Part shown: piece by piece, positions 1 to 5,322 of the stretch
Layout: every line of letters begins with the position of its first letter
Numbering within the stretch: the first letter of the stretch is position 1
From: an uncultured Clostridia bacterium
GTDB lineage: Bacteria > Bacillota > Clostridia > Lachnospirales > Lachnospiraceae
Direction: 5' to 3'
NCBI GenBank assembly: GCA_946186175.1
Contig: CAMHMG010000167.1
Span: 1 to 6,767, forward strand
Length of the DNA stretch: 6,767 bases
Notes under the pieces: model-generated
Databases searched by the model: none
Seen by the model: only the letters and a program-made list of their open reading frames with translations
What the model was told of the DNA's origin: nothing
Program-made: the position numbers and the translations under genes

Positions 1-818
1 CCATTAGCATCCTTTAAGTCCTTAGGAACCACCGTATATCCAAGACGTGTTCCGGTAAAGCCTGCATTTTTCGAAAAACTTCTAAGCTCTATTGCACAGG
101 TCCTCGCACCATCGCACTCATAGATAGTATGCGCAACATCATCTTCGCTTATATAAGCCTCATAAGCAGCATCGTAAATGATAACTGCATGATTCTCGTT
201 TGCATAATCCACCCATTTCTGAAGCTCTGTCTTAGGAACAGTAGCTCCTGTCGGATTATTAGGAAAACACAGATATATAATATCCGGCGTCTCTTTTGGA
301 AACTCAGGTGCAAAATTATTATCTGCCTTGCATGGCATATATATTACGTCAGTCCAAAGCTCCGTCTCCTTATTAAAACTACCGGTTCTGCCTGCCATGG
401 CATTGGTGTCCACATACACAGGATACACCGGATCGCACACAGCGATCTTATTATCTGATGAAAATATCTCCTGAATATTTCCTGAATCGCTCTTGGCACC
501 ATCACTTACAAATATCTCATCGATCGAAACCTTTGCCCCGCGAGCTTCAAAATCATTCTTAACTATTGCACTTCTAAGAAACTCATAGCCAAGATCAGGT
601 GCATATCCCTTAAATGTCTCCTTGACCGCCATCTCATCAACCGCTTTGTGAAGGCTGTCAATAATAGCAGGAGCAAGAGGCTGTGTCACATCTCCTATTC
701 CTAATGAAATAACTTCCTTATCAGGATTTGCCTCCTTATATTCTTTGACCTTTTTTGCAATCGTTGAGAAAAGATAGCTTCCCGGTAATTTTAAATAATT
801 GTCATTTGCTTTAAACAT
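1..818 (-). CDS. dapL: LL-diaminopimelate aminotransferase, 3' end cut off by window
   Basis: This is a PLP enzyme of the class I/II aminotransferase fold. It converts tetrahydrodipicolinate plus L-glutamate into LL-2,6-diaminopimelate and 2-oxoglutarate in one cytosolic step, bypassing the acylated DAP routes. I translated the frame by hand: 272 codons are present from ATG at 818, of the roughly 400-410 usual for the family. The N-terminus (MFKANDNYLKLPGSYLF) is typical of DapL. Other landmarks are GIGDVTQPLAP near residues 40-50, GYAPDLGYEFLR near 71-82, FPNNPTGA near 185-192, the PLP-contact Asp216 in YDAAYEAY, and the Schiff-base Lys250 in SFSKNAGFTGTRLGY. An AGGAGG site lies 6 nt before the ATG, which fixes the start. 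It follows dapF on the same strand after a 294-bp gap with its own promoter and a structured leader. The missing C-terminal third cannot be judged. Confidence 0.97.
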   Translation of the reverse strand, partial: MFKANDNYLKLPGSYLFSTIAKKVKEYKEANPDKEVISLGIGDVTQPLAPAIIDSLHKAVDEMAVKETFKGYAPDLGYEFLRSAIVKNDFEARGAKVSIDEIFVSDGAKSDSGNIQEIFSSDNKIAVCDPVYPVYVDTNAMAGRTGSFNKETELWTDVIYMPCKADNNFAPEFPKETPDIIYLCFPNNPTGATVPKTELQKWVDYANENHAVIIYDAAYEAYISEDDVAHTIYECDGARTCAIELRSFSKNAGFTGTRLGYTVVPKDLKDAN

Positions 819-873
819 TGTTATCCTCCTTATATCTTCGTATAATTTAATTAATATAGTATTTCTTCTTAAT

Positions 874-889
874 GGCGCAAAAGGGCGCC
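874..889 (-). other. Short GC stem-loop competing with the long dapL hairpin
   Basis: GGCGC pairs with GCGCC around a 6-nt loop. Its upstream arm (885-889) is part of the 3' arm of the 881-915 hairpin, so formation of one excludes the other. No U-tract follows it. Confidence 0.5.
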
Positions 890-915
890 TCGAGTACAAA
901 TCTCGAAACACCCTT
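881..915 (-). other. Long stem-loop in dapL leader
   Basis: Read on the minus strand, the arm AAGGGTGTTTCGAG pairs with CTCGAGGCGCCCTT around the loop ATTTGTA. That gives 14 pairs, 3 of them G-U. Only four T residues follow, so it is a poor intrinsic terminator as it stands. It could be an attenuator stem, an mRNA stabiliser or a dispersed palindromic repeat. The 8-mer CTTCTTAA flanks the structured block on both sides (865-872 and 917-924). Confidence 0.6.
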
Positions 916-991
916 GCTTCTTAACATCATTATTTATTATTGATAAAATCTACTATAATATAATGCATTTCCCCTTTGAAACGCTATGTAC

Positions 992-1019
992 AGTATAAAG
1001 CTTTATTGATAAATGTCAA
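992..1019 (-). promoter_or_regulatory. Sigma-A promoter for dapL
   Basis: On the minus strand TTGACA (1014-1019) is followed after 16 bp by TATACT (992-997). The -35 is perfect and the -10 is one base off consensus. The predicted start is about 985, leaving a leader of about 165 nt before dapL. The perfect palindrome GGAAAATTTTCC abuts the -35 box. Confidence 0.75.
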
Positions 1020-1055
1020 GGAAAATTTTCCCGATGTCTATCATTGTATTGATAG
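1020..1055. promoter_or_regulatory. Possible operator or UP-element region upstream of the dapL promoter
   Basis: Two symmetrical sites lie just upstream of the dapL -35. One is the perfect 12-bp palindrome GGAAAATTTTCC at 1020-1031. The other is an inverted repeat, CTATCA and TGATAG separated by 6 bp, at 1038-1055. The A/T tract of the first could also act as a proximal UP element. No regulator can be named. Confidence 0.35.
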
Positions 1056-1112
1056 CATTTGATTAATACAGCGCACCGCTTCCTCGTCCTTCTGCCAAGT
1101 CAATAACTATTA
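1056..1112. other. Remainder of dapF-dapL gap, no gene seen
   Basis: This is the rest of the 294-bp gap, next to the dapF stop. Part of it (about 1069-1099) is much richer in G+C than the surrounding intergenic DNA. It has no Shine-Dalgarno-linked ORF and no recognisable terminator hairpin for dapF. Confidence 0.5.
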
Positions 1113-1994
1113 CTAACGCAATGCTTCAACATCAATCTCTCCGTCAAATACAACCTTAGCTGGTCCTGTCATGAAAACAACATTCTCATTCCTGTCCCAG
1201 CGCACCTTGAGATCTCCGCCGAGCAGATGAAGTGTTATCTCATCTTCTGTGAGTCCGTTAAGAATACAGGCAACAGTAGATGCACATGCACCTGTTCCAC
1301 AAGCAAGAGTCTCACCTGAGCCTCTCTCCCATACACGCATATTAACTTCATTGCGACTTAATACCTGTATAAATTCCACATTTACCCTATTAGGAAATGC
1401 TGCATGAAATTCAAACTTAGGTCCTTCTTCTTCAAGTGGAAATGATGCCGTATCATCAACAAAAGTGATGCAATGCGGATTTCCCATTGAAACACAGGTA
1501 ACATTGTATTCCTTACCATCTACTTCAAGCGTCTTGTCAACCACCTGTGCAAGTCCGGATTTTTCCGAATCAGACACTCCCTTAATAGCATCTACATTAA
1601 CCGGAACCTTCTCAGGAACAAGTTCAGGACTTCCCATATTAACAGTAATGAGAGCAACCTTACCATTCTCTATGGTAAAATCCAGATACTTGATTCCCGC
1701 TAAAGTCTCAACAGAAATCCTCTCCTTATCGGTAAGTCCGTAATCGTACACATATTTACCTACACAGCGAATTCCGTTACCGCACATCTCTGACTGCGAA
1801 CCGTCAGCATTATACATTTCCATAGTAAAATCAGCCACCTCAGACGGTTTGATAAGAATAAGTCCATCAGAGCCTACTCCAAAATTTCTGTTACTGATCT
1901 TTACTGCAAGCTCTGAGGGGTTCTCAACCTTTTCCTCAAAACAGTTAACATATACATAATCGTTTCCAATTCCCTGCATCTTTGTAAACTTCAC
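1113..1994 (-). CDS. dapF: Diaminopimelate epimerase
   Basis: This PLP-independent cytosolic enzyme interconverts LL- and meso-diaminopimelate by a two-cysteine proton-transfer mechanism. It supplies meso-DAP for peptidoglycan and for lysine via LysA. The 293 residues match the normal family length (about 270-290). The N-terminal signature MKFTKMQGIGNDYVY is present. Catalytic Cys71 lies in NADGSQSEMCGNGIRC and catalytic Cys232 in GSGETLACGTGA. The substrate-binding segments GNPHC (171-175) and NRVNVEF (202-208) are also visible. The start codon is GTG at 1994, chosen because the conserved N-terminus begins there and AGGAGG lies 10 nt upstream; the ATG at codon 6 would remove conserved residues. 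It lies 60 bp after glnA with no terminator between, so co-transcription from the glnA promoters is likely. The next gene, dapL, supplies its substrate. Confidence 0.98.
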   Translation of the reverse strand: MKFTKMQGIGNDYVYVNCFEEKVENPSELAVKISNRNFGVGSDGLILIKPSEVADFTMEMYNADGSQSEMCGNGIRCVGKYVYDYGLTDKERISVETLAGIKYLDFTIENGKVALITVNMGSPELVPEKVPVNVDAIKGVSDSEKSGLAQVVDKTLEVDGKEYNVTCVSMGNPHCITFVDDTASFPLEEEGPKFEFHAAFPNRVNVEFIQVLSRNEVNMRVWERGSGETLACGTGACASTVACILNGLTEDEITLHLLGGDLKVRWDRNENVVFMTGPAKVVFDGEIDVEALR

Positions 1995-2054
1995 TATTAT
2001 TCTTCCTCCTTAATAATGTCCCATTACACTTTCTTTTTTTACAATAAATCAGCT

Positions 2055-3386
2055 TCACACTTTATAGAGATATTCATCAAGCTCCCACCGGGTAACCTGC
2101 TCTCTAAACCTGTTCCACTCATCTCTTTTGGCTGCAAGATATTTGGTGTGAACATGTTCACCCAACACGCCCTTAATGAATTCATCATCCTCAAAATAAT
2201 GACAAGCCTTGCTCAGGTTAGACGGAATCACATCTATGCCTCTCTCAAGAAGCTCCTTCTTACTCATCTCATACATATTACAGTCCACAGGATCCGGCAC
2301 AGATAACTTCCTCTTCATACCATCAAGTCCCGCTGCCAGACAAACCGCAATCAACAGATATGGATTAGCAGCCGGATCAGGGGTACGAAGTTCCACCCTC
2401 ATGTGCTCTCCTCTCACAGACGGAATCCTGATCATCGGACTTCTGTTCCCTTCTGACCAGCATATGTGCATCGGTGCCTCATGTCCCGGAACCAGTCTTT
2501 TATAAGAATTGACCAACGGGTTAGTAATAAGAGTCATGGCTTTTGCATGTTCAAGAAGTCCCGCAATAAAATGATAACCTTCTTCACTCACTCCACTCGG
2601 AGAATTGTAGTCATTGAAGATATTCCTGCCATCCTTGTCCATAGACATATTGATATGCATTCCCGAACCACACTCGCCATATATGGGCTTTGGCATAAAG
2701 CTTGCAAACATATTATGCCTTCTTGCAACCGCCTTTGCCACAAGTTTAAATGTCACCAGATTGTCAGCAGCCTTTAAAGCATTAGAGTATTTTATATCAA
2801 TCTCGTGTTGCGCGGGTGCCACCTCGTGATGTGACGATTCAATCTCAAAACCCATTTGTTCCAGATTAAGAATGATATCACGCCTCACATTTTCACCATG
2901 ATCAAGCGGAGAAATGTCAAAATATCCCGCTTTCTCATTGGTCTTAGTCGTAGGTCTTCCTTCTTCATCCATGTGAAATAAAAAGAACTCACACTCAGGT
3001 CCCACATCAAAGCGATATCCCATATCCGCAGCCTCTTCTAATACCTTTCGCAAGACATATCTGGGATCACCCTCAAACGGCGTTCCATTCGGACGATATA
3101 CCTCACATATAAGCCTTGCAACTTTTCCCTCTTGTGGTCTGAACGGGAAAATAGTAAATGTATTAAGATCCGGATACAGATACATATCCGATTCATCGAT
3201 CCTTACGAAACCCTCGATTGATGAACCGTCAAACATACATTTATTATCCAGCGCTTTTTCAAGCTGACTGGCAGTAATTGCAACATTTTTCAATGCGCCG
3301 AATATATCGGTAAACTGAAGACGTATGAACTCAACGCCTTCTTCTTCCACAATTTTCATAATATCCTGTTTTGTATATTTAGACAT
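2055..3386 (-). CDS. glnA: Glutamine synthetase, type I (GSI-alpha)
   Basis: This cytosolic dodecameric enzyme forms glutamine from glutamate, ammonia and ATP and is the main ammonium-assimilation step. Its 443 residues fit the short GSI-alpha class of Firmicutes. Motifs in order are FDGSSIEGFVRIDESDMYL near residue 52-70, GPECEFFLF near 128-136 (metal-binding glutamate), EVAPAQHEID near 187-196, the ATP/metal segment GECGSGMHINMSM near 237-249, NRSPMIRIP near 315-323 and ELRTPDPAANPYL near 332-344. The region around residues 370-400 lacks the adenylylation-site sequence of the longer GSI-beta enzymes, so feedback inhibition and transcriptional control are more likely than adenylylation; this is inference from the class. 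The ATG at 3386 is preceded by a G-rich site (AGGGGGG) at 5-nt spacing. Upstream DNA carries a tandem promoter repeat; dapF follows closely and is probably in the same transcript. Confidence 0.98.
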   Translation of the reverse strand: MSKYTKQDIMKIVEEEGVEFIRLQFTDIFGALKNVAITASQLEKALDNKCMFDGSSIEGFVRIDESDMYLYPDLNTFTIFPFRPQEGKVARLICEVYRPNGTPFEGDPRYVLRKVLEEAADMGYRFDVGPECEFFLFHMDEEGRPTTKTNEKAGYFDISPLDHGENVRRDIILNLEQMGFEIESSHHEVAPAQHEIDIKYSNALKAADNLVTFKLVAKAVARRHNMFASFMPKPIYGECGSGMHINMSMDKDGRNIFNDYNSPSGVSEEGYHFIAGLLEHAKAMTLITNPLVNSYKRLVPGHEAPMHICWSEGNRSPMIRIPSVRGEHMRVELRTPDPAANPYLLIAVCLAAGLDGMKRKLSVPDPVDCNMYEMSKKELLERGIDVIPSNLSKACHYFEDDEFIKGVLGEHVHTKYLAAKRDEWNRFREQVTRWELDEYLYKV

Positions 3387-3422
3387 GTAATCCCCCCTAT
3401 AGATATTAATTCAAGTGCTCAT

Positions 3423-3428
3423 ATTATA
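3423..3428 (-). promoter_or_regulatory. Proximal glnA -10 hexamer (duplicated)
   Basis: A third TATAAT on the minus strand, with the same upstream sequence as the middle copy and so also lacking a good -35. The predicted start near 3416 would leave a leader of about 30 nt without the hairpin. Confidence 0.4.
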
Positions 3429-3441
3429 CACAGCATGACTC

Positions 3442-3482
3442 GCACTAAACTCAATCTTGCTTTGCAAGATTTCGCTAAGTGC
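3442..3482 (-). other. 41-nt imperfect palindrome, glnA-proximal copy
   Basis: The arms are 19 nt around a 3-nt loop. The core AATCTTGC/GCAAGATT pairs perfectly, and GCACT/AGTGC closes the base. As minus-strand RNA the interior has one U-U mismatch, one G-U pair and a tandem G-A/A-G pair, so the helix is nearly continuous. On the plus strand the G-U becomes an A-C mismatch and the tandem G-A pairs become pyrimidine mismatches. Confidence 0.6.
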
Positions 3483-3486
3483 TCAT

Positions 3487-3492
3487 ATTATA
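3487..3492 (-). promoter_or_regulatory. Middle glnA -10 hexamer (duplicated)
   Basis: A perfect TATAAT on the minus strand from the second repeat junction. At 17-bp spacing the upstream hexamer is AGTTTA, a poor -35; TTTAGT at 15 bp is the closest alternative. It may be weak or need an activator. A start here would again place one palindrome copy at the RNA 5' end. Confidence 0.4.
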
Positions 3493-3505
3493 CACAGCAT
3501 GACTC

Positions 3506-3546
3506 GCACTAAACTCAATCTTGCTTTGCAAGATTTCGCTAAGTGC
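3506..3546 (-). other. 41-nt imperfect palindrome, distal copy
   Basis: Identical to the copy 64 bp away. It lies directly downstream of the distal glnA promoter, so a transcript from there would start at or inside this stem. A long helix at an RNA 5' end is a known way to slow mRNA decay, but that role is inferred here. Confidence 0.6.
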
Positions 3547-3550
3547 TCAT

Positions 3551-3579
3551 ATTATACCATTATTGCGCATTTGTGAAAA
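3551..3579 (-). promoter_or_regulatory. Distal glnA promoter
   Basis: On the minus strand TTTTCA (3574-3579) lies 17 bp before TATAAT (3551-3556). The -10 is perfect and the -35 matches 4 of 6. The predicted start is near 3544-3546, exactly at the 5' base of the first 41-nt hairpin, so its transcript would begin with that hairpin. Confidence 0.6.
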
Positions 3580-3663
3580 TAAAAAAGAATTATTCTTACA
3601 GTCTTGTACGCATTAGTTTCCTTTATATTAATTGTTCATACAATGGAGAAACGCATTTGAGTA
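3558..3663. other. Gap between hipA stop and glnA repeat, no gene seen
   Basis: This AT-rich DNA contains the -35 of the distal glnA promoter. CGCATT occurs three times at exactly 43-bp spacing (3566-3571, 3609-3614, 3652-3657). There is a short inverted repeat, ATTGT and ACAAT, at 3631-3644. No convincing intrinsic terminator for the hipA transcript is seen, so read-through into glnA is possible. Confidence 0.5.
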
Positions 3664-4923
3664 TTATTTATAGCATTCACTAAATGCTGGTCTCATATCT
3701 TCTATCTGCCTTCTGGATAAACCATAATCTATTGCCACGCTTTCCCAATTGTCTCTTACAACTACCAATATTTCTTCTGCCATTTTCTTTGCTGCGTTCT
3801 CAGAAATTCCAAATCTCACTGCCGTAGATATTGCAAGATCAATTGAAATACTATTATCAACATCATCGACAAGAAGTGAGAGTTCATCTCCATATGGAAC
3901 CGGATTCACATCATACATCGGAGATAAAATCCAACCTTGATCAGTGAGCATAAAGGCGTGATTTCTTAAATGATCATCCGTATTAGTTACAGCCATATTA
4001 AATACTATTCTTTTCCATAATTCTATCAGGTCTGATTTTGGTTTTACACCATTGGATTTTATAAAACTTACAATATCAAGATAACTCGTTCCATCTGCAG
4101 CAGATGCACCATCTGTCTTTCCCAAAAGAGTCATTGCTGAAGCAAAATGAAATCTTCGCTTTCCATCTCTATCAAATCTTCTGACAAGAAAAGTACTACC
4201 CAGTTTAGAATATTTCTCCATCTTGGACTCAGGGACATTTAATCCACACATTCTCGCAAGATCGTGAACAACCTTTTCCCATGCACCGGTATCATTTTCA
4301 TCATTCTTAGAAGGAAATTTTGCAATCCACAACTGTCCTTTAGTATCTACAACCGTCGCTTTAGGTCTTGCTCCTCCCAAAGAGGAACCGGGCTTTATCA
4401 GTTGATCAAGCCATTTACCTATCATCCCTGTTTCGTCGTTTTCAAAATTTCTAGAAGCTTCTTCCAGGGTTCTAAGCGATGTCCATGGTGGAACTGAAGT
4501 TTCTTCATCATCCGAAAGAAAATGACCATCAGGATCTAACTTTAGACGTAATCCGCCCATCCTTGTCTCATCATATACTCCAAGAAGATAATCACTATCA
4601 TATAGCTTTCTTGGTTTTCTCCCCTCTTTTTCTGCAAGGAGACGCTCTCTCTTATTCATGAGTACTCTTCCCCATCTATCGGGAGATGCATCTGCAAACA
4701 TACCAAATATATTCTTACCTGTTGGAAACTGTCGTCCGGGAAATGGCTGCAGTTCGGGATCAAGACTTATTGACAATCTGTTATTTATAAGCCATTCCTC
4801 ATCATATTCAAAAGAATATGTCTCTCCGCCTTTAATGACTGCCACATACAATTTTCCTATTAGAACAGATTCCTTATAAGAAAAATCATCATAGACATAT
4901 ATTGTTTTATCTTCGCCCGCCAT
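3664..4923 (-). CDS. hipA: HipA-family serine/threonine kinase toxin (module 1)
   Basis: This 419-residue protein matches the two-part HipA family, type II toxin kinases that act in the cytosol and are held in check by HipB. In E. coli the target is glutamyl-tRNA synthetase Ser239; the target here is unknown. The N-terminal domain (about 8-125) has YSFEYDEEWL, SISLDP and FADASPDRWGR. The kinase domain (about 175-400) has the Gly-rich/autophosphorylation segment SSLGGARPKA (Ser181, Lys188), ATP-site Lys202 in LWIAKFPS, FDRD near 250-253, the catalytic loop TNTDDHLRNH (Asp316, Asn321) and the metal-binding Asp338 in SPMYDVN. All expected active-site residues are present, so it is probably an active kinase. 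The ATG at 4923 shares one base with the hipB stop (TAATG), and AAGGAGG lies 8 nt upstream inside hipB. It belongs to a different branch from the second HipA in this window. Confidence 0.93.
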   Translation of the reverse strand: MAGEDKTIYVYDDFSYKESVLIGKLYVAVIKGGETYSFEYDEEWLINNRLSISLDPELQPFPGRQFPTGKNIFGMFADASPDRWGRVLMNKRERLLAEKEGRKPRKLYDSDYLLGVYDETRMGGLRLKLDPDGHFLSDDEETSVPPWTSLRTLEEASRNFENDETGMIGKWLDQLIKPGSSLGGARPKATVVDTKGQLWIAKFPSKNDENDTGAWEKVVHDLARMCGLNVPESKMEKYSKLGSTFLVRRFDRDGKRRFHFASAMTLLGKTDGASAADGTSYLDIVSFIKSNGVKPKSDLIELWKRIVFNMAVTNTDDHLRNHAFMLTDQGWILSPMYDVNPVPYGDELSLLVDDVDNSISIDLAISTAVRFGISENAAKKMAEEILVVVRDNWESVAIDYGLSRRQIEDMRPAFSECYK

Positions 4924-5243
4924 TAACCTTTCCTCCTTGTTGCACGCTTTCGGGTCAGCAAATTAAGATCCTGCATCTGCCTTCCCAACTCATCATCCTT
5001 TGCTACAAGAGTAAGATCCTTGTCCATATTCCCCAATGCATGTAATACTGCTGCATAAATACCAATAGCCACTGCAGGATTACCTGATTCAACTTTCCAC
5101 AAAGATGCACGACTGATTCCTGCACGTTCCGCCACCAATTCAGCAGACAGATTGCGTCTTAATCTAGCCAACTTAATCTGTTCTCCCATTGTTTTAAGAA
5201 TCTCTTCAGTTGTTGGTACTATATTATATGCTGCTTTTCTCAT
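4923..5243 (-). CDS. hipB: HipB-like XRE-family antitoxin (module 1)
   Basis: This 106-residue protein has a helix-turn-helix at about residues 20-72. The recognition core is LSAELVAERAGISRASLWKV, followed by ESGNPAVAIGIYAAVLHALG. It is the expected DNA-binding antitoxin and autorepressor for the adjacent HipA. A basic tail (RKRATRRKG) ends the protein. The frame stays open upstream to 5390, but I chose the ATG at 5243. It has GGAG 9 nt upstream and a sigma-A promoter whose predicted start is near 5268. The extra 49 residues would be hydrophobic, unlike any HipB, and would run back into the preceding hipA. The stop overlaps the hipA ATG by one base, favouring coupled translation. Family length is normally 70-110 residues. 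Confidence 0.9.
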   Translation of the reverse strand: MRKAAYNIVPTTEEILKTMGEQIKLARLRRNLSAELVAERAGISRASLWKVESGNPAVAIGIYAAVLHALGNMDKDLTLVAKDDELGRQMQDLNLLTRKRATRRKG

Positions 5244-5263
5244 CTTTATACACTCCGTCACAT

Positions 5264-5303
5264 TAATGTATATTATTATATACATTATCACTTGTATAGT
5301 CAA
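5264..5303 (-). promoter_or_regulatory. hipBA module 1 promoter with overlapping palindromic operator
   Basis: On the minus strand TTGACT (5298-5303) precedes TATAAT (5275-5280) by 17 bp, with a leader of about 25 nt to the hipB ATG. A 24-bp inverted repeat (arms TAATGTATAT and ATATACATTA, 4-bp centre) spans 5264-5287 and has the -10 box in its middle. A repressor bound there would block RNA polymerase. Self-repression by HipB is known for the family; the assignment of this site is inference. Confidence 0.75.
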
Positions 5304-5322
5304 TAATAATAAACATTGTATA

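Larger units (their letters stand above)
819..985 (-). promoter_or_regulatory. Candidate structured 5' leader of dapL
   Basis: This is the predicted untranslated leader, from a start site near 985 to the dapL ATG. Three foldable elements are visible in the transcript sense. A 7-bp stem with a 6-nt loop at 965-984 would sit almost at the RNA 5' end. A 14-bp stem with a 7-nt loop spans 881-915. A 5-bp GC-rich stem at 874-889 reuses the 3' arm of the long hairpin, so the two cannot form together. The long and 5' hairpins contain G-U pairs on the minus strand that are A-C mismatches on the plus strand, which supports a role in dapL-sense RNA. I see no lysine-riboswitch core and no T-box sequence. 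Whether it regulates anything is inference. Confidence 0.45.
3413..3557. repeat. 64-bp tandem direct repeat (2 full copies plus 17 bp) before glnA
   Basis: Copies span 3413-3476 and 3477-3540 and are identical by eye. A partial third copy (AAGTGCTCATATTATAC) spans 3541-3557. Equivalently, three 17-bp blocks are separated by two identical 47-bp blocks. Each 17-bp block contains TATAAT on the minus strand. Each 47-bp block carries most of a 41-bp imperfect palindrome. Sequence identity implies recent duplication or ongoing homogenisation. It fills most of the 277-bp hipA-glnA gap. Confidence 0.97.

Noticed and set aside
129..458. Plus-strand ORF of 109 codons opposite dapL
   Set aside because: It is antisense to a well-conserved enzyme, has an unusual composition rich in Ile, Cys and His, and shows no ribosome site or family match.
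819..985. Lysine riboswitch or T-box in the dapL leader
   Set aside because: The leader lacks the conserved lysine-riboswitch core and the T-box antiterminator bulge sequence.
1465..1743. Plus-strand ORF opposite dapF
   Set aside because: Shadow of the dapF coding frame; low-complexity Ser/Thr content and no domain.
2016..2829. Several plus-strand ORFs opposite glnA
   Set aside because: All are antisense to highly conserved glnA codons and overlap one another; none has a recognisable domain.
3413..3557. CRISPR array
   Set aside because: Three 17-bp repeats with two spacers superficially fit, but the spacers are identical and 47 bp, the repeats are too short, and no cas genes are present. 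It is a tandem duplication.
3580..3597. Intrinsic terminator for hipA (AAGAA TAA TTCTT followed by T-rich DNA)
   Set aside because: The stem is only 5 bp with one G-C pair, too weak to call.
3558..3663. GlnR/TnrA box (TGTNAN7TNACA) upstream of glnA
   Set aside because: TGTAA-like half-sites occur, but no matching second half at the required spacing is present.
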